Origin: Bifidobacterium simiarum
Lineage (GTDB): Bacteria > Actinomycetota > Actinomycetes > Actinomycetales > Bifidobacteriaceae
DNA: 64,000 nt
Direction of reading: 5' to 3'
NCBI RefSeq assembly: GCF_002802905.1
Contig: NZ_PEBK01000003.1
Location: 81,701-145,700 of the forward strand
The notes below the pieces were generated by a model. It had not been told where the DNA came from and ran no database searches. It saw nothing but the letters and a program-made list of their open reading frames with translations. The stretch's first letter is position 1, and each line of letters opens with the position of its first letter. The translations under genes and the position numbers were made by a program. This document shows positions 53,189-63,617 of this stretch, one piece after another.

Positions 53189-54181
53189 CTACAGCGTGCG
53201 CACCGCGCGGATGGCCTGCGCCCGCGAGGCGAGCTGGTCGTCGGCCGGATACTGCACATGCTCGAGCGTCAGTCCCTTGGCGGCGGCCGGACCGGTCGAG
53301 CCCTCGCGCACCGGCTCGGCGATCTTGCCGGCGAACCAATCCACGGTCTTCCTGCCACGCCCCACCTGCAAGCACCCGTTGACCAGCGAGCGGACCATGT
53401 TGCGGGCGAAGGCGTCGGCGATGATGGTGAAGCAGACCAGTCCGGACTCGACATGCGGGGTGACGTACCGGCCGACTGTGTCCGATCCGCCCCCGGTCCC
53501 GGTTTCGCCGGTCTGGGTCTCACCAATCCCGGTCTCACCGATCCCGGTCCCGCCGATCCCGGTCCCGCCGATTTCCACGCCGGTGAGCGGCAGAGTCGGG
53601 ATTCTGGTCCATCGGGCGAGCTTGACCTCGCGGATCGTGGTCCCGCCGGGGTTCGGCGTGGCGAACGATCCGAAGTCGTGCAGACCGATCGTATGGGCGG
53701 CGGCCGCGTTCATGGCCTCGATGTCGAGCGGATCGTCGATCGACACCACAAAACCACGGGTGCGGGGATCGACCGGCTGTCCCCCGTCGCTCACCCGGTA
53801 CACGTACGTGCGTTCGAGGGCGGAAAAACGGGCGTCGAAGCCTTCGGGGGCCACACTGACCGCATGGATGGCGATGTCGTCGGGCACGACCCTGCGCAGA
53901 CGGCGGCACAGCGCCTCGGGGGCCGGCACCTGCATGTGTCCGACGCAGCGTTCGAGGATCTTGGGATCAAGATCAAGATGGCACACCTGATGGAGCGCAT
54001 GAACGCCGGTGTCCGTACGGCCCGCGACGGTGAGCCGGATCTCCCGGTCCGGTTCGCGGGTCAGGTGCAGGACCTTGCGCAGGGCGGACTCCACCTCCCC
54101 CTGCACGGTACGCAGTTGCGGCTGACGGGCCCAACCGTAGAATCCCGTGCCGTCATATCCCAGATCGATTCGTAGACGCAT
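53189..54181 (-). CDS. truA: tRNA pseudouridine synthase A
   Basis: Modifies uridines 38-40 of the anticodon arm. The catalytic Asp lies in TVAGRTDTGVHALHQVCHLD (near residue 60), and the C-terminal VRSLVNGCLQVGRGRK motif is present near 280. The 330-residue protein has an insert near 205-235 (GTGIGGTGIGETGIGETQTGETGTGG) encoded by 15-bp tandem repeats at about 53500-53575. ATG 54181 (MRLRIDLGYDGTGFYGWA) is preferred over a GTG two codons earlier. It follows the rpoA-rplQ cluster as in many Gram-positive bacteria. Confidence 0.93.
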   Translation of the reverse strand: MRLRIDLGYDGTGFYGWARQPQLRTVQGEVESALRKVLHLTREPDREIRLTVAGRTDTGVHALHQVCHLDLDPKILERCVGHMQVPAPEALCRRLRRVVPDDIAIHAVSVAPEGFDARFSALERTYVYRVSDGGQPVDPRTRGFVVSIDDPLDIEAMNAAAAHTIGLHDFGSFATPNPGGTTIREVKLARWTRIPTLPLTGVEIGGTGIGGTGIGETGIGETQTGETGTGGGSDTVGRYVTPHVESGLVCFTIIADAFARNMVRSLVNGCLQVGRGRKTVDWFAGKIAEPVREGSTGPAAAKGLTLEHVQYPADDQLASRAQAIRAVRTL

Positions 54182-54370
54182 ACCCACTACTCTGCCATAT
54201 CCCGGCTATGGTCCATGACCGATGTCGTGACGATGTCATGGCCGACCGGATCCGGTGAAACCGGATTCTTGGCCAAAGCAAGCTTGAAGGGACCCAAAAC
54301 ACCGTCTTCGTGCTGGTTTTAACCAAAAACCGTCATCATGGTCCGGCCCGACCCATCCCGGATACGACAA

Positions 54371-54401
54371 GAGGTCCGGAGTCTTTCGACTCACGGACCT
54401 C
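54371..54401 (-). terminator. Hairpin after rplQ
   Basis: GAGGTCCG-GAGTC and GACTC-A-CGGACCTC pair around TTTC about 55 bp after the rplQ stop. The tail on the minus strand (TTGTCGTATCC) is weakly T-rich, so this is probably the terminator of the alpha operon. Confidence 0.6.
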
Positions 54402-54456
54402 TCAACGGTATTGAACCGGACGGTATCAAACCAGTTCACGAACGTGAACTACCGAT

Positions 54457-54969
54457 TCACTCAGCCTTCTCCTCGGCGGCTTCGGCAGCCTCGGCGGGGG
54501 CCTCGGTGGCCTCCTCGACCTTGGTCTCCTCGACGGGAGCCTCTTCGGCCTTCTCGTCGGCGACCTTGGTGGCGGCCTCGGCTTCCTTCACCACGGCCTG
54601 CTTCGCGCTCACCGGCTCGGTGACGAGCTCGATGACGGCCATCGGGGCGTTGTCGCCGTGACGGGAGGCGATCTTGGTGATGCGGGTGTAGCCGCCCTCA
54701 CGCTGCTCCATCAGCTCGGCGATCTGGGTGAACAGGGTGTGCACCACGGACTTGTTGCGGATGACGCGCATCACGCGACGGCGGGAGTGCAGATCACCGC
54801 GCTTGGCGAAGGTGATCAGGCGCTCGGCCAGCGGACGCAGGCGCTTGGCCTTCGGCAGGGTGGTGGTGATGCGGCCGTGCTCGAACAGGCTCGTCGCCAT
54901 GTTGGCGAGCATCAGGCGCTCATGCGCGGGGCTGGAAGCCAGGCGCGGGCCCTTCTTCGGTGTAGGCAT
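54457..54969 (-). CDS. rplQ: 50S ribosomal protein L17
   Basis: Residues 1-120 form L17 ([58 protein letters not shown] ... [23 protein letters not shown]). About 45 further residues are an Ala/Glu-rich acidic tail, a common actinobacterial addition; total length is 170. AAGGAG precedes ATG 54969. It follows rpoA, the usual last gene of the operon. Confidence 0.96.
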   Translation of the reverse strand: MPTPKKGPRLASSPAHERLMLANMATSLFEHGRITTTLPKAKRLRPLAERLITFAKRGDLHSRRRVMRVIRNKSVVHTLFTQIAELMEQREGGYTRITKIASRHGDNAPMAVIELVTEPVSAKQAVVKEAEAATKVADEKAEEAPVEETKVEEATEAPAEAAEAAEEKAE

Positions 54970-55072
54970 TGTATTTACTCCTTATGTCCCGTCGGGCAGG
55001 AGGGCAGTCGCCCAAACATCTGCGCCGACGGAGCGTTATGGTCAAAGGGAGACGTCCGTCTCCCGGAGACGA

Positions 55073-56068
55073 TCACTCGTCTTCCGGAGAGAAGAACGTG
55101 CCTCCTTCGAGATTGATGGTATCGAGACCCAGCGGCGAGGCCTTGAGCGACAGACCGAGGGACTGCAGCTTCTCCTTGACTTCGTCGATGGACTTCATAC
55201 CGAAATTGCGGATGTCGAGCAGGTCCTGCTCGGTGTGGGAGACCAGCTCGCCGATGGTGTGAATTCCTTCACGCTTGAGGCAGTTGTACGAACGCTGGGT
55301 CAGGTTCAGATCCTCGATCGGCACGGCCATCTCGGGGTTGGTTTCCTCCACAACCGGAACCGGGCCAACTTCGATGCCCTCGGCCTGATTGTTCAGCTCA
55401 CGGCACAGACCGAAGAGCTCAACGAGGGTGGAGCCGGCGGACGCCACGGCGTCACGCGGGGAAATGGCCGGCTTGGTCTCCACGTCAAGGATGAGCCTGT
55501 CGAAGTCGGTACGCTGCTCGACACGAGTAGCCTCGACCTTGTAGCTCACCTTCAGCACCGGGGAGTAGATGGAATCCACCGGGATACGACCGATTTCGGA
55601 GGTATCCTGCTTGTTCATCTGGGCGGGGACGTAGCCGCGGCCACGCTCGACGGTGAACTCGATCTCCAGCTCGCCGTCCTCGGCAAGGGTGGCGATGTGC
55701 AGATCGGGGTTGGAAATGACGACACCGGCCGGAGGAGTGATGTCTCCCGCGGTGGCTTCGCCCTCTCCGCTCTTGCGCAGATACATGACGACAGGCTCGT
55801 CGTACTCGCTGGTAAGCACGATCCCCTTGATGTTCAGGAGGATTTCCGTCACATCTTCCTTCACGCCGGGCAGCGTGGTGAACTCGTGCAGGGCGCCGGA
55901 AATGCGGACGCTCGTCACTGCGGCTCCAGGGATGGAGCTCAGCAGCGTACGACGCAGCGAATTACCGAGAGTGTAGCCGAAGCCAGGCTCGAGCGGCTCG
56001 ATGGTGAAGCGGGAACGCTGGGGGTTGAGAACTTCCTCAGACAGTGTCGGACGCTGTGCAATCAGCAC
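55073..56068 (-). CDS. rpoA: DNA-directed RNA polymerase alpha subunit
   Basis: A 331-residue alpha subunit. The N-terminal domain ([23 protein letters not shown] near residue 32) dimerises and assembles beta and beta'; the C-terminal domain ([51 protein letters not shown] near 255-305) contacts promoter DNA and activators. It starts with GTG at 56068 with AAAGGA nearby. It is flanked by rpsK and rplQ in standard order. Confidence 0.97.
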   Translation of the reverse strand: MLIAQRPTLSEEVLNPQRSRFTIEPLEPGFGYTLGNSLRRTLLSSIPGAAVTSVRISGALHEFTTLPGVKEDVTEILLNIKGIVLTSEYDEPVVMYLRKSGEGEATAGDITPPAGVVISNPDLHIATLAEDGELEIEFTVERGRGYVPAQMNKQDTSEIGRIPVDSIYSPVLKVSYKVEATRVEQRTDFDRLILDVETKPAISPRDAVASAGSTLVELFGLCRELNNQAEGIEVGPVPVVEETNPEMAVPIEDLNLTQRSYNCLKREGIHTIGELVSHTEQDLLDIRNFGMKSIDEVKEKLQSLGLSLKASPLGLDTINLEGGTFFSPEDE

Positions 56069-56149
56069 TTTTGCTTATCCTTTCAGCTCAAATCGGCCGT
56101 GCACTCGCCGATTCTCGCGGGTTGGATTACTTGTTCGTCAGTCAGTGCT

Positions 56150-56548
56150 TCAGACGCGGCGACGCTTCGGGGGGCGAACGCCGTTGTGAGCCTGCGGGGT
56201 GACGTCGGAGATGGAACCGACCTCAAGGCCTGCGGACTGCAGGGAGCGGATGGCGGTTTCGCGACCGGAACCCGGGCCCTTGACGAACACGTCGACCTTC
56301 TTGACGCCGTGTTCCATGGCCTTGCGGGCGGCGGCTTCGGCGGCCATACCAGCGGCGTACGGCGTGGACTTACGGGAGCCCTTGAAGCCGACATCGCCAC
56401 CGGAGGCCCAGGACACCACAGCGCCGGACGGGTCGGTGATCGAAATGATCGTGTTGTTGAAGGTGGACTTGATATGCGCCTGGCCCACCGGGATCGACTT
56501 GCGATCGCGGCGACGGGGCTTACGCGCGGCTTGCTTCGCAGCTGCCAT
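56150..56548 (-). CDS. rpsK: 30S ribosomal protein S11
   Basis: A 132-residue S11, full length: [45 protein letters not shown] in the middle and the C-terminal [19 protein letters not shown]. It forms part of the platform of the small subunit. Located between rpsM and rpoA. Confidence 0.97.
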   Translation of the reverse strand: MAAAKQAARKPRRRDRKSIPVGQAHIKSTFNNTIISITDPSGAVVSWASGGDVGFKGSRKSTPYAAGMAAEAAARKAMEHGVKKVDVFVKGPGSGRETAIRSLQSAGLEVGSISDVTPQAHNGVRPPKRRRV

Positions 56549-56637
56549 TGATCCTCGTTTCCTAAATACGAATTATTGATTCCAGTGCCCGGACGATGAG
56601 TCATGCGACTCGTGGCCCGAGCTGCGGCCTGATGAGA

Positions 56638-57012
56638 TCAGGCGGCCTTCTTCTTACCGGCAACCGTACGCTTCGGGCCCTTGCGGGTGCGGGCGTTGGT
56701 CTTGGTACGCTGGCCACGCACGGGCAGGTGCTTACGATGGCGGATGCCCTGGTAGCAGTTGATCTGGATCTTACGGCGGATGTCCGCATCCACCTCACGA
56801 CGCAGATCGCCCTCGATCTTGTAATTACCCTCGAGGTAATCACGCAGCGTGATCAGCTGCTCATCAGAGAGATCCTTGACGCGGGTGTCCGGGTTGATAC
56901 CGGTCGCTGCGAGCGTTTCCTTGGCACGAGTGCGACCCACACCGAAAATGTAGGTGAGGGCGATCTCGATGCGCTTCTCATTGGGGATGTCGACTCCGGC
57001 AAGACGTGCCAT
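56638..57012 (-). CDS. rpsM: 30S ribosomal protein S13
   Basis: A 124-residue S13 with [34 protein letters not shown] at the start and [29 protein letters not shown] near the end. It contacts the large subunit through bridge B1. AAGGA precedes the ATG. Confidence 0.97.
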   Translation of the reverse strand: MARLAGVDIPNEKRIEIALTYIFGVGRTRAKETLAATGINPDTRVKDLSDEQLITLRDYLEGNYKIEGDLRREVDADIRRKIQINCYQGIRHRKHLPVRGQRTKTNARTRKGPKRTVAGKKKAA

Positions 57013-57156
57013 TGCGATTCCTTCTGTTCATCGGAGGTCTTACGCCAAATCGTCCGAGTTCACGGCCCAGGCCTCCGCACCTGGGGTTCAATGCCGTACG
57101 TGGTGATACGAACACTGTGATTCAGCGTCTGATTACTTTGCCGCTGGGGTCTGCTT

Positions 57157-57270
57157 TCAGCCCTGACGCTGCTTGTGGCGCGGGTTCTCGCAGATCACCA
57201 TGACGCGGCCGTGACGACGGATCACGCGGCACTTGTCGCAGATCTTCTTCACACTGGGGCTGACCTTCAT
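57157..57270 (-). CDS. rpmJ: 50S ribosomal protein L36
   Basis: A 37-residue protein: [20 protein letters not shown] then [17 protein letters not shown]. The zinc-binding C-x2-C...C...H pattern is intact (CDKC, C, H). It lies between infA and rpsM; ten bases separate its start from the infA stop. Confidence 0.95.
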   Translation of the reverse strand: MKVSPSVKKICDKCRVIRRHGRVMVICENPRHKQRQG

Positions 57271-57280
57271 GGTTTTCCTT

Positions 57281-57499
57281 TTACTTGTAACGGTACGTAA
57301 TTCGACCGCGGTTCAGATCGTACGGGCTCATCTCGAGCACGACGCGATCCTGAGGAAGAATGCGGATATAGTTCTTCCGCATCTTGCCGGAGATCGTCGC
57401 CAGAACGATGTGCTTGTTTTCGAGCTCAACACGGAACATCGCGTTCGGCAATGCTTCGATAACCTGACCTTCTACCTCAATCACACCGTCTTTTGCCAT
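57281..57499 (-). CDS. infA: Translation initiation factor IF-1
   Basis: The complete 72-residue S1-fold protein [20 protein letters not shown] to [11 protein letters not shown]. It binds the A site during initiation. It is the first gene of the infA-rpmJ-rpsM-rpsK-rpoA-rplQ operon, for which a promoter is visible upstream. Confidence 0.97.
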   Translation of the reverse strand: MAKDGVIEVEGQVIEALPNAMFRVELENKHIVLATISGKMRKNYIRILPQDRVVLEMSPYDLNRGRITYRYK

Positions 57500-57564
57500 G
57501 AGTCCCTTATCCGTTCCTTGGCGTCAATTACTGAAAGATATGCCCGAAGACACACCAAATAGCT

Positions 57565-57593
57565 AATATAACAGAAAAGCACCGCTTCCACAA
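57565..57593 (-). promoter_or_regulatory. Promoter of the infA operon
   Basis: On the minus strand TTGTGG (57588-57593) and TATATT (57565-57570) are separated by 17 bases. The -35 box and spacer lie inside the 3' arm and T-tract of the adk terminator, so the two signals overlap. Confidence 0.65.
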
Positions 57594-57611
57594 CTATGGG
57601 AAGCAGTGCTT
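57573..57611 (-). terminator. Terminator of the secY-adk transcript
   Basis: AAGCACTGCTTCC and GGAAGCGGTGCTT (gene strand, one G-T or A-C mismatch) pair over a 9-base loop and are followed by TTCTGTT. It lies about 95 bp after the adk stop. Confidence 0.75.
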
Positions 57612-57636
57612 GATGTTCGGCGTGTCGCCGATTCGT

Positions 57637-57710
57637 CTCAGCCGATCGGTTTTGGTCGATCGGTTTCAGACGATTCGTCTCAGTCGATCGGCCGATCGGG
57701 GAAATCAGCG
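57637..57710 (-). repeat. Degenerate repeats after the adk stop
   Basis: On the gene strand CGATCGACTGAGACGAATCG and close variants (CGTCTGAAACCGATCG, CGGCTGAGACGAATCGG) follow the stop in CGCTGATTTCCCCGATCGG. Several units contain TGA. Confidence 0.65.
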
Positions 57711-58271
57711 GGCGTCGAGGGCGCTGACGATGTTGGCCTGAATGGCGTCGATCTCGCCGACGCCGTCGATCTCGACCAGCAGACCACGCTGCTTGTAGGT
57801 GTCGAGCAGCGGGGCGGTCTCCTTGGCGTAGGTCTCCAGACGCTTGGCGATCGCCTCGGGGGTATCGTCGGAACGGCCTTCGATCTCGGCGCGCTTCTTC
57901 ATACGCTCCATGAGCACGTCGTGATCGGCGTCGAGGGCCACCACGGCGTCGAGCGGGGTGCCCAGACGCTCCAGCATGGCGTCGAGGGCCACGACCTGCG
58001 AGGCGTTGCGCGGGTAGCCGTCGAGAATCCAGCCGTTCACCACGTCGTCCTTGGCCAGACGGTCCTCCACGATCTTGTTGGTCAGCTCGTCGGGAACCAG
58101 CTCGCCCTTGTCGATGTACTTCAGAGCTTCGAGACCGAGCTCGGTCTTGTTCTTGATGTTGAAGCGGAAGATGTCACCGGTGGAGATGGTGGGGATGTTG
58201 TAGTGCTCGGCCAGCTTCGCGGCCTGAGTGCCCTTGCCCACGCCCTGCGGGCCCATGATGAGAAGTCGCAT
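57705..58271 (-). CDS. adk: Adenylate kinase
   Basis: Interconverts AMP, ATP and ADP. The 188-residue protein is the short form with no zinc-type LID: P-loop MGPQGVGKGTQAAKLAE, AMP-binding STGDIFR, the GYPRN motif in GWILDGYPRNASQVVAL, and RSDDTPEAIAKRLETY. It begins one base after the secY stop, so translation is coupled. Confidence 0.96.
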   Translation of the reverse strand: MRLLIMGPQGVGKGTQAAKLAEHYNIPTISTGDIFRFNIKNKTELGLEALKYIDKGELVPDELTNKIVEDRLAKDDVVNGWILDGYPRNASQVVALDAMLERLGTPLDAVVALDADHDVLMERMKKRAEIEGRSDDTPEAIAKRLETYAKETAPLLDTYKQRGLLVEIDGVGEIDAIQANIVSALDAR

Positions 58272-58272
58272 A

Positions 58273-59607
58273 TCACTTACTTTCTGTGTTGGTTTCGTCT
58301 TCGAGCAGGAAGCCCTCGTACTGGAACTGCTCGGTGCGGGCCTTGGCCTGACGCAGCGTGTCGAGGCCCACGCCCGCGATGATCAGGATCGTCGTGCCGC
58401 CGAACGGCAGCTTGGCGTTCAGCTGGAGCGCCATGATCAGCACGGTCGGGATCAGCGCCACGAACAGCAGGTACACCGCACCCACGGTGTTCAGGCGGTT
58501 GATCACGTACGTGAGGTAAGCACTGGTGGCGCGTCCGGCGCGGATGCCGGGGATGAAGCCGCCGTACTGCTTCATGTTGTCCGCGGTCTCGTCGGTGTTG
58601 AACGTGATCGACGTGTAGAAGAACACGAAGAACACGATCATCAGCGCGTACAGGCCGATGTACCACACGCTGGTGGTGTTCGCCAGGTTCGTGTTGATCC
58701 ACTGCACCCAGGACTGGTCGGTCTTGCCGAACTGGGCGATCAGGGTCGGCACCGCGAGGATCGAGCTGGCGAAGATCGGCGGGATCACGCCCGACATGTT
58801 GATCTTCAGCGGCAGGTACGTGCTGGTGCCACCGTACATCTTGCGGCCGATCATACGTCGGGTGTACTGCACCGGGATGCGCCTCTGGGCGAGCTCGACG
58901 TACACGACGAACACGAGGATCACGACGAGCGTGCCCACGACGATGCCGAACTTGGTCCAGTCGCCGTCGGAGCCGTTGGTGCCCCAGCCGATCTCCCACA
59001 GCTGCGGGAGGAAGCCGGAGCAGATGGACATGAAGATCAAGATGGACATGCCGTTGCCGATGGCCTTGTCGGTGATGAGCTCGGCCATCCACATGATCAG
59101 GCCGGTGCCGCCGGTCATGATCAGGACCATGACGGTCAGGTTCCAGATCGAGCCGTCCGGAATGACCTGGCCGGAGCACGCGTAGTTGAACAGCGCGCCG
59201 GTGCGGGCGGTCACCAGGATCGTGGTGGACTGCAGGACCGCCAGGCCGATGGTCATGTAACGCGTGTACTGGGTGAGCTTGGCCTCGCCGGACTGGCCCT
59301 CCTTGTGCAGGGCCTCGAAGCGGGGGATCACCACGCGCAGCAGCTGCACGACGATGGAGGCCGTGATGTACGGCATGATGCCCAGGGCGAAGATCGACAG
59401 CTGGAGCAGTGCGCCACCGGAGAACAGGTTCACCAGACCGATGAAGTCCTCGTTGGTGGTGCCGGCCACGCAGTCCTGCACCACCTTGTAGTCCACCCCC
59501 GGGGTCGGGATGAACGAACCGATGCGGTAGATGATGATGATACCGAAGACGAAGAGGATCTTGTTCCTCAACTCCTTCGTGCGGAGAGCTTGAATTAGCG
59601 TTCTCAC
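58273..59607 (-). CDS. secY: Protein translocase subunit SecY
   Basis: The 444-residue channel-forming subunit with about ten membrane helices, starting with LFVFGIIIIYRIGSFIPTPGVD. SecY signatures GGALLQLSIFALGIMPYITASIVVQLL and PFGGTTILIIAGVGLDTLRQ are present. GTG 59607 is chosen: GGGAGG lies five bases upstream and the longer frame has no homology. It is separated from rplO by a 13-bp hairpin and is followed directly by adk. Confidence 0.96.
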   Translation of the reverse strand: MRTLIQALRTKELRNKILFVFGIIIIYRIGSFIPTPGVDYKVVQDCVAGTTNEDFIGLVNLFSGGALLQLSIFALGIMPYITASIVVQLLRVVIPRFEALHKEGQSGEAKLTQYTRYMTIGLAVLQSTTILVTARTGALFNYACSGQVIPDGSIWNLTVMVLIMTGGTGLIMWMAELITDKAIGNGMSILIFMSICSGFLPQLWEIGWGTNGSDGDWTKFGIVVGTLVVILVFVVYVELAQRRIPVQYTRRMIGRKMYGGTSTYLPLKINMSGVIPPIFASSILAVPTLIAQFGKTDQSWVQWINTNLANTTSVWYIGLYALMIVFFVFFYTSITFNTDETADNMKQYGGFIPGIRAGRATSAYLTYVINRLNTVGAVYLLFVALIPTVLIMALQLNAKLPFGGTTILIIAGVGLDTLRQAKARTEQFQYEGFLLEDETNTESK

Positions 59608-59669
59608 GTGTTCCTCCCTAAGGCGTGCCCCTCGCGGGCGACGCACAGGCAAACAGTGTACTCATACGC

Positions 59670-59703
59670 AATGACCCTCCCCGCTTACGTGGGGAGGGTC
59701 ATT
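59670..59703. terminator. Hairpin between rplO and secY
   Basis: Perfect 13-bp arms AATGACCCTCCCC and GGGGAGGGTCATT enclose an 8-base loop. No T-run follows. It may end or attenuate the spc transcript before secY. Confidence 0.65.
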
Positions 59704-59730
59704 GCTATGGAAGCCTATTCTCCCGAGTGA

Positions 59731-60195
59731 TTACTCCTCGGAGATGGAGCCTCCGGCAGCCTCGATCTTGGTCTTGGCGGAAGCCGAAGCCTTGACGCCC
59801 TTGAGGGTGAAGGCAACGGTGGTCTCGCCATCGCCCAGGACCTTGACCGGGAAGCCCTTGCGGACGGCACCCTTGGCCACGAGATCCTCGACGGTCACCT
59901 CGCCGCCCTGCGGGAAAAGCTCCGCAAGCGTGGCGATGTTGACGACCTGGAACTGCTTCTTGAACGGGCTCTTGAAGCCGCGCAGCTTCGGCAGGCGCAT
60001 GTACAGCGGCAGCTGTCCGCCTTCGAAGCCCGGACGAACCTGGTAACGGGCCTTGGTGCCCTTGGTGCCACGGCCCGAGGTCTTACCCTTGGAGCCTTCA
60101 CCACGGCCAACGCGGATGCGATCCTTGTTGGCGCCGGGGGCAGGACGCAGGTCGTGCATGCGCAGGATGGTGGCCTCTTCGTTGTTTTCAGCCAT
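59731..60195 (-). CDS. rplO: 50S ribosomal protein L15
   Basis: A 154-residue L15: [41 protein letters not shown] near the start, [20 protein letters not shown] and the C-terminal [17 protein letters not shown]. Full length. It lies two bases after rpmD with GGAGG upstream. Confidence 0.97.
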   Translation of the reverse strand: MAENNEEATILRMHDLRPAPGANKDRIRVGRGEGSKGKTSGRGTKGTKARYQVRPGFEGGQLPLYMRLPKLRGFKSPFKKQFQVVNIATLAELFPQGGEVTVEDLVAKGAVRKGFPVKVLGDGETTVAFTLKGVKASASAKTKIEAAGGSISEE

Positions 60196-60197
60196 GA

Positions 60198-60380
60198 TCA
60201 GTCTGCCTCCTCAACGGTCACCATGTGGTTGATCTTGGCGATCATGCCACGGTACACGGGGTTGTCCTCACGGATGACGCTCTGGCCGATCTTGCGCAGG
60301 CCGAGGGACTTGGCGGTCTCCTTCTGCGCTTCGGTCTTGCCAGCGAAACCGCGGATGAGCGTAACCTTCAGGTTTGCCAT
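60198..60380 (-). CDS. rpmD: 50S ribosomal protein L30
   Basis: A 60-residue protein [20 protein letters not shown] to [11 protein letters not shown] with the [10 protein letters not shown] motif. Its start overlaps the end of rpsE closely. Normal size. Confidence 0.95.
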   Translation of the reverse strand: MANLKVTLIRGFAGKTEAQKETAKSLGLRKIGQSVIREDNPVYRGMIAKINHMVTVEEAD

Positions 60381-60382
60381 GC

Positions 60383-61117
60383 TCACTCACCGTCCTTCTG
60401 CTCAGCGGCCTTGGCTGCAGCGGCCTCTTCACGGGCCTTGCGGGCTTCGGCGATACCGGCGGCACGCTCACGAAGCAGGGCTTCGGGGGCGACCTCTTCG
60501 AGGGACAGGCCACGACGGGCCGCGACCTCTTCCGGCTCCTCGAGCTGCTTCAGCGCGTCGACGACGGCGTTCACCGTGTTGATGGCGTTGGAGGAGCCCA
60601 TGGACTTGGAGAGGATGTCGGTCACACCGGCGCACTCGAGGACGGCGCGCACGGCACCACCGGCGATAACACCGGTACCGGGGGCGGCCGGGCGAAGCAG
60701 CACGGTGCCGGCGGCATCGTGACCGATCACCGGGTGGGTGATGGTGCCACGGACGCGCGGAACGGTGAACATGTGCTTCTTGGCATCCAGCTGGCCCTTG
60801 GCGATGGCCGCCGGGACCTCACGGGACTTGCCGTAGCCGACACCGACGGTGCCGTTGCCGTCACCGACGACGACCAGAGCGGCGAAGCTGAACGTACGGC
60901 CACCCTTGTGGGTCTTGGCCACACGGTTGATGGTGACCACGCGGTCCATCAGCTCGTCGCCGCGGTTCTCCTCGCGACGGTTGCGGCGCTCGCCACGACG
61001 ACCCTCGCCACGACCGCCGCGGCGGCCCTTGCGCTCGTCGTTCTTGGTCTCGGCAGCGGCTTCGTTGTTCTGAGAATCTTCAGCCACTTGGGTTTCCTTC
61101 ACTTCGTTGTCGCTCAC
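60383..61117 (-). CDS. rpsE: 30S ribosomal protein S5
   Basis: The S5 core ([51 protein letters not shown]) follows a 55-residue charged extension rich in Glu, Arg and Gly ([21 protein letters not shown]), a known trait of high-GC actinobacteria. Total 244 residues. Its ATG overlaps the rplR stop by four bases. Confidence 0.96.
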   Translation of the reverse strand: MSDNEVKETQVAEDSQNNEAAAETKNDERKGRRGGRGEGRRGERRNRREENRGDELMDRVVTINRVAKTHKGGRTFSFAALVVVGDGNGTVGVGYGKSREVPAAIAKGQLDAKKHMFTVPRVRGTITHPVIGHDAAGTVLLRPAAPGTGVIAGGAVRAVLECAGVTDILSKSMGSSNAINTVNAVVDALKQLEEPEEVAARRGLSLEEVAPEALLRERAAGIAEARKAREEAAAAKAAEQKDGE

Positions 61118-61485
61118 AGTGCCAGACCTCCCTCTCGGGCGCCTTCAGCAACGGCTGCGACGCGACCATGGTACTTGTTGCCACCGCGGTCGAAGACTAC
61201 GGCGGTGATGCCGGCAGCCTTGGCCTTCTCGGCCACAAGCTCGCCGACCTTGCGGGCGGCGTCGGTCTTGGTGCCTTCGAAACCGGCGAAATCGGCGCTC
61301 AGCGTGGAGGCGCTCACCAGGGTGATGCCCTTGGTGTCATCCACAACCTGGGCGACCATGTTGCGGTTGGAGCGGGTGATGACCAGACGCGGACGCTCGG
61401 GGGTGCCGATAACCTTCTTGCGCAGACGGGAGTGACGGCGCAGACGAGCGACCTTCTTGCCCTTACCGAAAATCTTGACGGTCAT
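61114..61485 (-). CDS. rplR: 50S ribosomal protein L18
   Basis: A 123-residue L18: [40 protein letters not shown] and C-terminal [23 protein letters not shown]. It binds 5S rRNA. ATG 61485 is preferred to an upstream in-frame start, which would overlap rplF. Confidence 0.96.
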   Translation of the reverse strand: MTVKIFGKGKKVARLRRHSRLRKKVIGTPERPRLVITRSNRNMVAQVVDDTKGITLVSASTLSADFAGFEGTKTDAARKVGELVAEKAKAAGITAVVFDRGGNKYHGRVAAVAEGAREGGLAL

Positions 61486-61486
61486 A

Positions 61487-62026
61487 TTACTTACCAGCCT
61501 TTCCGGCCTTGCGCATGATGTGCTCATCGGCGTACTTCACGCCCTTGCCCTTGTAGGGTTCCGGAGCGCGCAGCTTGCGGATGTTAGCGGCAACCTGGCC
61601 AACGACCTGCTTGTCGGTGCCCTTGACGACGAGCTCGTTCGGGTTCACGACCTCGAACTCGATGCCTTCCGGCGGGTTCACGGTAATCGTGTGGGAGTAG
61701 CCCAGGAAGAACTCCAGGCCCTTGCCCTTGGCGACCACACGGTAACCGGTACCGACGATCTGCAGGCGCTTGGCGTAGCCTTCGTGCACACCCTTGACCA
61801 TCGAAGCGATGATGGAGCGGCTCAGGCCATGCTTGGCGCGGGTGGGACGGAGGTCATCGGCCGGGGTGAGGACAATCTCGTTGTTCTCAACGGCGGCGGA
61901 GATGCCTTCGGGAATGGTGTACGAGTCGGAGCCCTTCGGACCCTTGGCGGAGAACGCCTGTCCGTCGATCGTGATCTCAACCCCAGCCGGGATGGCGACG
62001 GGGAGCTTACCAATATGCGATGCCAT
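61487..62026 (-). CDS. rplF: 50S ribosomal protein L6
   Basis: A 179-residue L6 with [20 protein letters not shown] at the start and the C-terminal signature [30 protein letters not shown] precedes the ATG. Part of the spc operon. Confidence 0.97.
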   Translation of the reverse strand: MASHIGKLPVAIPAGVEITIDGQAFSAKGPKGSDSYTIPEGISAAVENNEIVLTPADDLRPTRAKHGLSRSIIASMVKGVHEGYAKRLQIVGTGYRVVAKGKGLEFFLGYSHTITVNPPEGIEFEVVNPNELVVKGTDKQVVGQVAANIRKLRAPEPYKGKGVKYADEHIMRKAGKAGK

Positions 62027-62046
62027 AAGTAATCAGCTCTCCTTTC

Positions 62047-62445
62047 TCACCACACGTAGGCGACGATCTCGCCGCCGATGCCTTCCTTGAGGCATTCCTT
62101 CTGGGTCATCAGTCCCGAGCTCGTCGAGATGATCGCGATACCAAGACCACCCAGCGGCATGGGCAGGGAGTCGGACTTGGCGTAGCGACGAAGGCCGGGC
62201 TTGGAAACGCGCTTGATGCCTTCGATGCTGCGCTCGCCGTTCGGGCCGTACTTGAGGGTGACCTCAAGGGTCTGGCCGACCTTGGCTTCCTTGGCGGTGA
62301 AATCGGCGATGTAGCCTTCACGCTTCAGGATGGCCGCAATGGCGGCCTTGAACTTGGAGTACGGCATATCCACGGTCTCGTGCTTAGCCGCGCTCGCGTT
62401 ACGCAGACGCGTAAGCATGTCTGCGATGGGATCTGTCATTGTCAT
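62047..62445 (-). CDS. rpsH: 30S ribosomal protein S8
   Basis: A 132-residue S8: [30 protein letters not shown] and the C-terminal [31 protein letters not shown]. It binds the central domain of 16S rRNA. Two Met codons (62445 and 62439) are possible starts. Confidence 0.97.
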   Translation of the reverse strand: MTMTDPIADMLTRLRNASAAKHETVDMPYSKFKAAIAAILKREGYIADFTAKEAKVGQTLEVTLKYGPNGERSIEGIKRVSKPGLRRYAKSDSLPMPLGGLGIAIISTSSGLMTQKECLKEGIGGEIVAYVW

Positions 62446-62524
62446 GTGGGCTTATGCCCTTCCTCGCCGTGGTTTCCGCCGCAGGACGACTAATCGTCGA
62501 GCAGCGGACCTTCGACGTCGATAT

Positions 62525-62710
62525 TTACCAACTGGACTTCGTAACGCCGGGCAGCTCACCGCGGTGGGCCTTCTCACGAAGGCAGACGCGGCACAGACCG
62601 AACTTGCGATACACGGAATGGGGACGACCGCAGACCTGGCAACGCGTGTAGGCGCGCACCTTGAACTTAGGCTTGCCGGCCGCCTTGTTCTTCAGAGCGG
62701 TTTTTGCCAT
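62525..62710 (-). CDS. rpsZ: 30S ribosomal protein S14 type Z
   Basis: A 61-residue zinc-binding S14 ([20 protein letters not shown] then [28 protein letters not shown]) with both CxxC pairs, so it is the C+ form used when zinc is available. A C-minus paralogue may exist elsewhere. It lies one base after rplE and 79 bp before rpsH. Confidence 0.96.
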   Translation of the reverse strand: MAKTALKNKAAGKPKFKVRAYTRCQVCGRPHSVYRKFGLCRVCLREKAHRGELPGVTKSSW

Positions 62711-62711
62711 A

Positions 62712-63284
62712 TCAGTTCTCCTTGAACGGGAAGCCAAGGTGCTTCAGCAGAACCTGAGCTTCCTTGTCGTCCTTGGTTGAAGTCACGACGGTGATGTCCA
62801 TACCACGCTGGTGATCGACCTCATCGGGGTTGATCTCCAGGAACATCGTCTGTTCCGCCAGACCGAAGTTGTAGTTGCCGTTGCCGTCGAACTGGTTGCC
62901 GTTGATGCCGCGGAAATCGCGGATTCGCGGCAGGGCCAGGGTCAGCAGACGATCCAGGAACTCCCACATGCGATCGCCGCGCAGGGTGACGTAGGCACCG
63001 ATGGCCTGGCCTTCGCGCAGGTGGAACTGGGCGACGGACTTCTTGGCCTTGGTGACCTTCGGCTTCTGGCCGGTGATCTTGGTCAGGTCGGAGACGGCAC
63101 CTTCGATGAGCTTGGAGTCGCGAGCGGCGGCGCCGACACCCATGGAGACGACGACCTTCTCGACGCGAGCAACCTGCATGGGGTTGGAGTACTTGAACTC
63201 CTTCTCCAGCTCAGGGATGATGACGTCCTTGTACTGCTGCTTCAAGCGCGGGGTTGCCGGCGCTTCGATAGTGACATCGCTCAT
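62712..63284 (-). CDS. rplE: 50S ribosomal protein L5
   Basis: A 190-residue L5: [40 protein letters not shown], then [31 protein letters not shown] and the C-terminal [27 protein letters not shown]. It contacts 5S rRNA. Its start overlaps the rplX stop by four bases. Confidence 0.97.
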   Translation of the reverse strand: MSDVTIEAPATPRLKQQYKDVIIPELEKEFKYSNPMQVARVEKVVVSMGVGAAARDSKLIEGAVSDLTKITGQKPKVTKAKKSVAQFHLREGQAIGAYVTLRGDRMWEFLDRLLTLALPRIRDFRGINGNQFDGNGNYNFGLAEQTMFLEINPDEVDHQRGMDITVVTSTKDDKEAQVLLKHLGFPFKEN

Positions 63285-63616
63285 GCCAGCTCCTTTCCGG
63301 ACTTCTTGGCAACGCGCACGCGCACCTTCTTCACCTTGCCGTCACGGGCCTCTTCCTTGACCACGACGCCGACGCGGGTCGGCTGCTTGGTTTCGGGATC
63401 GATGATCATCACATTGGAGCGATGGATCGGAGCCTCGACGGACACGATGCCGGCCTGCTGGCCCTGCTGGGTGGCGCGGACGTGCTTCTTGACAATCTGC
63501 ACACCTTCGACGATCAGTCGGTCGTTCGGCAGGATCCGCAGAACCTTGCCTTCCTTGCCGCGATCCTTGCCGCGGATGACCTTGACTTCATCGCCGGTCT
63601 TGATCTTTGCTACCAA
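63281..63616 (-). CDS. rplX: 50S ribosomal protein L24
   Basis: A 111-residue KOW-domain protein: [43 protein letters not shown]. The best start is a TTG at 63616, one base after the rplN stop, with GGAGGTGA upstream inside rplN; no ATG fits. Confidence 0.95.
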   Translation of the reverse strand: MVAKIKTGDEVKVIRGKDRGKEGKVLRILPNDRLIVEGVQIVKKHVRATQQGQQAGIVSVEAPIHRSNVMIIDPETKQPTRVGVVVKEEARDGKVKKVRVRVAKKSGKELA

Positions 63617-63617
63617 C

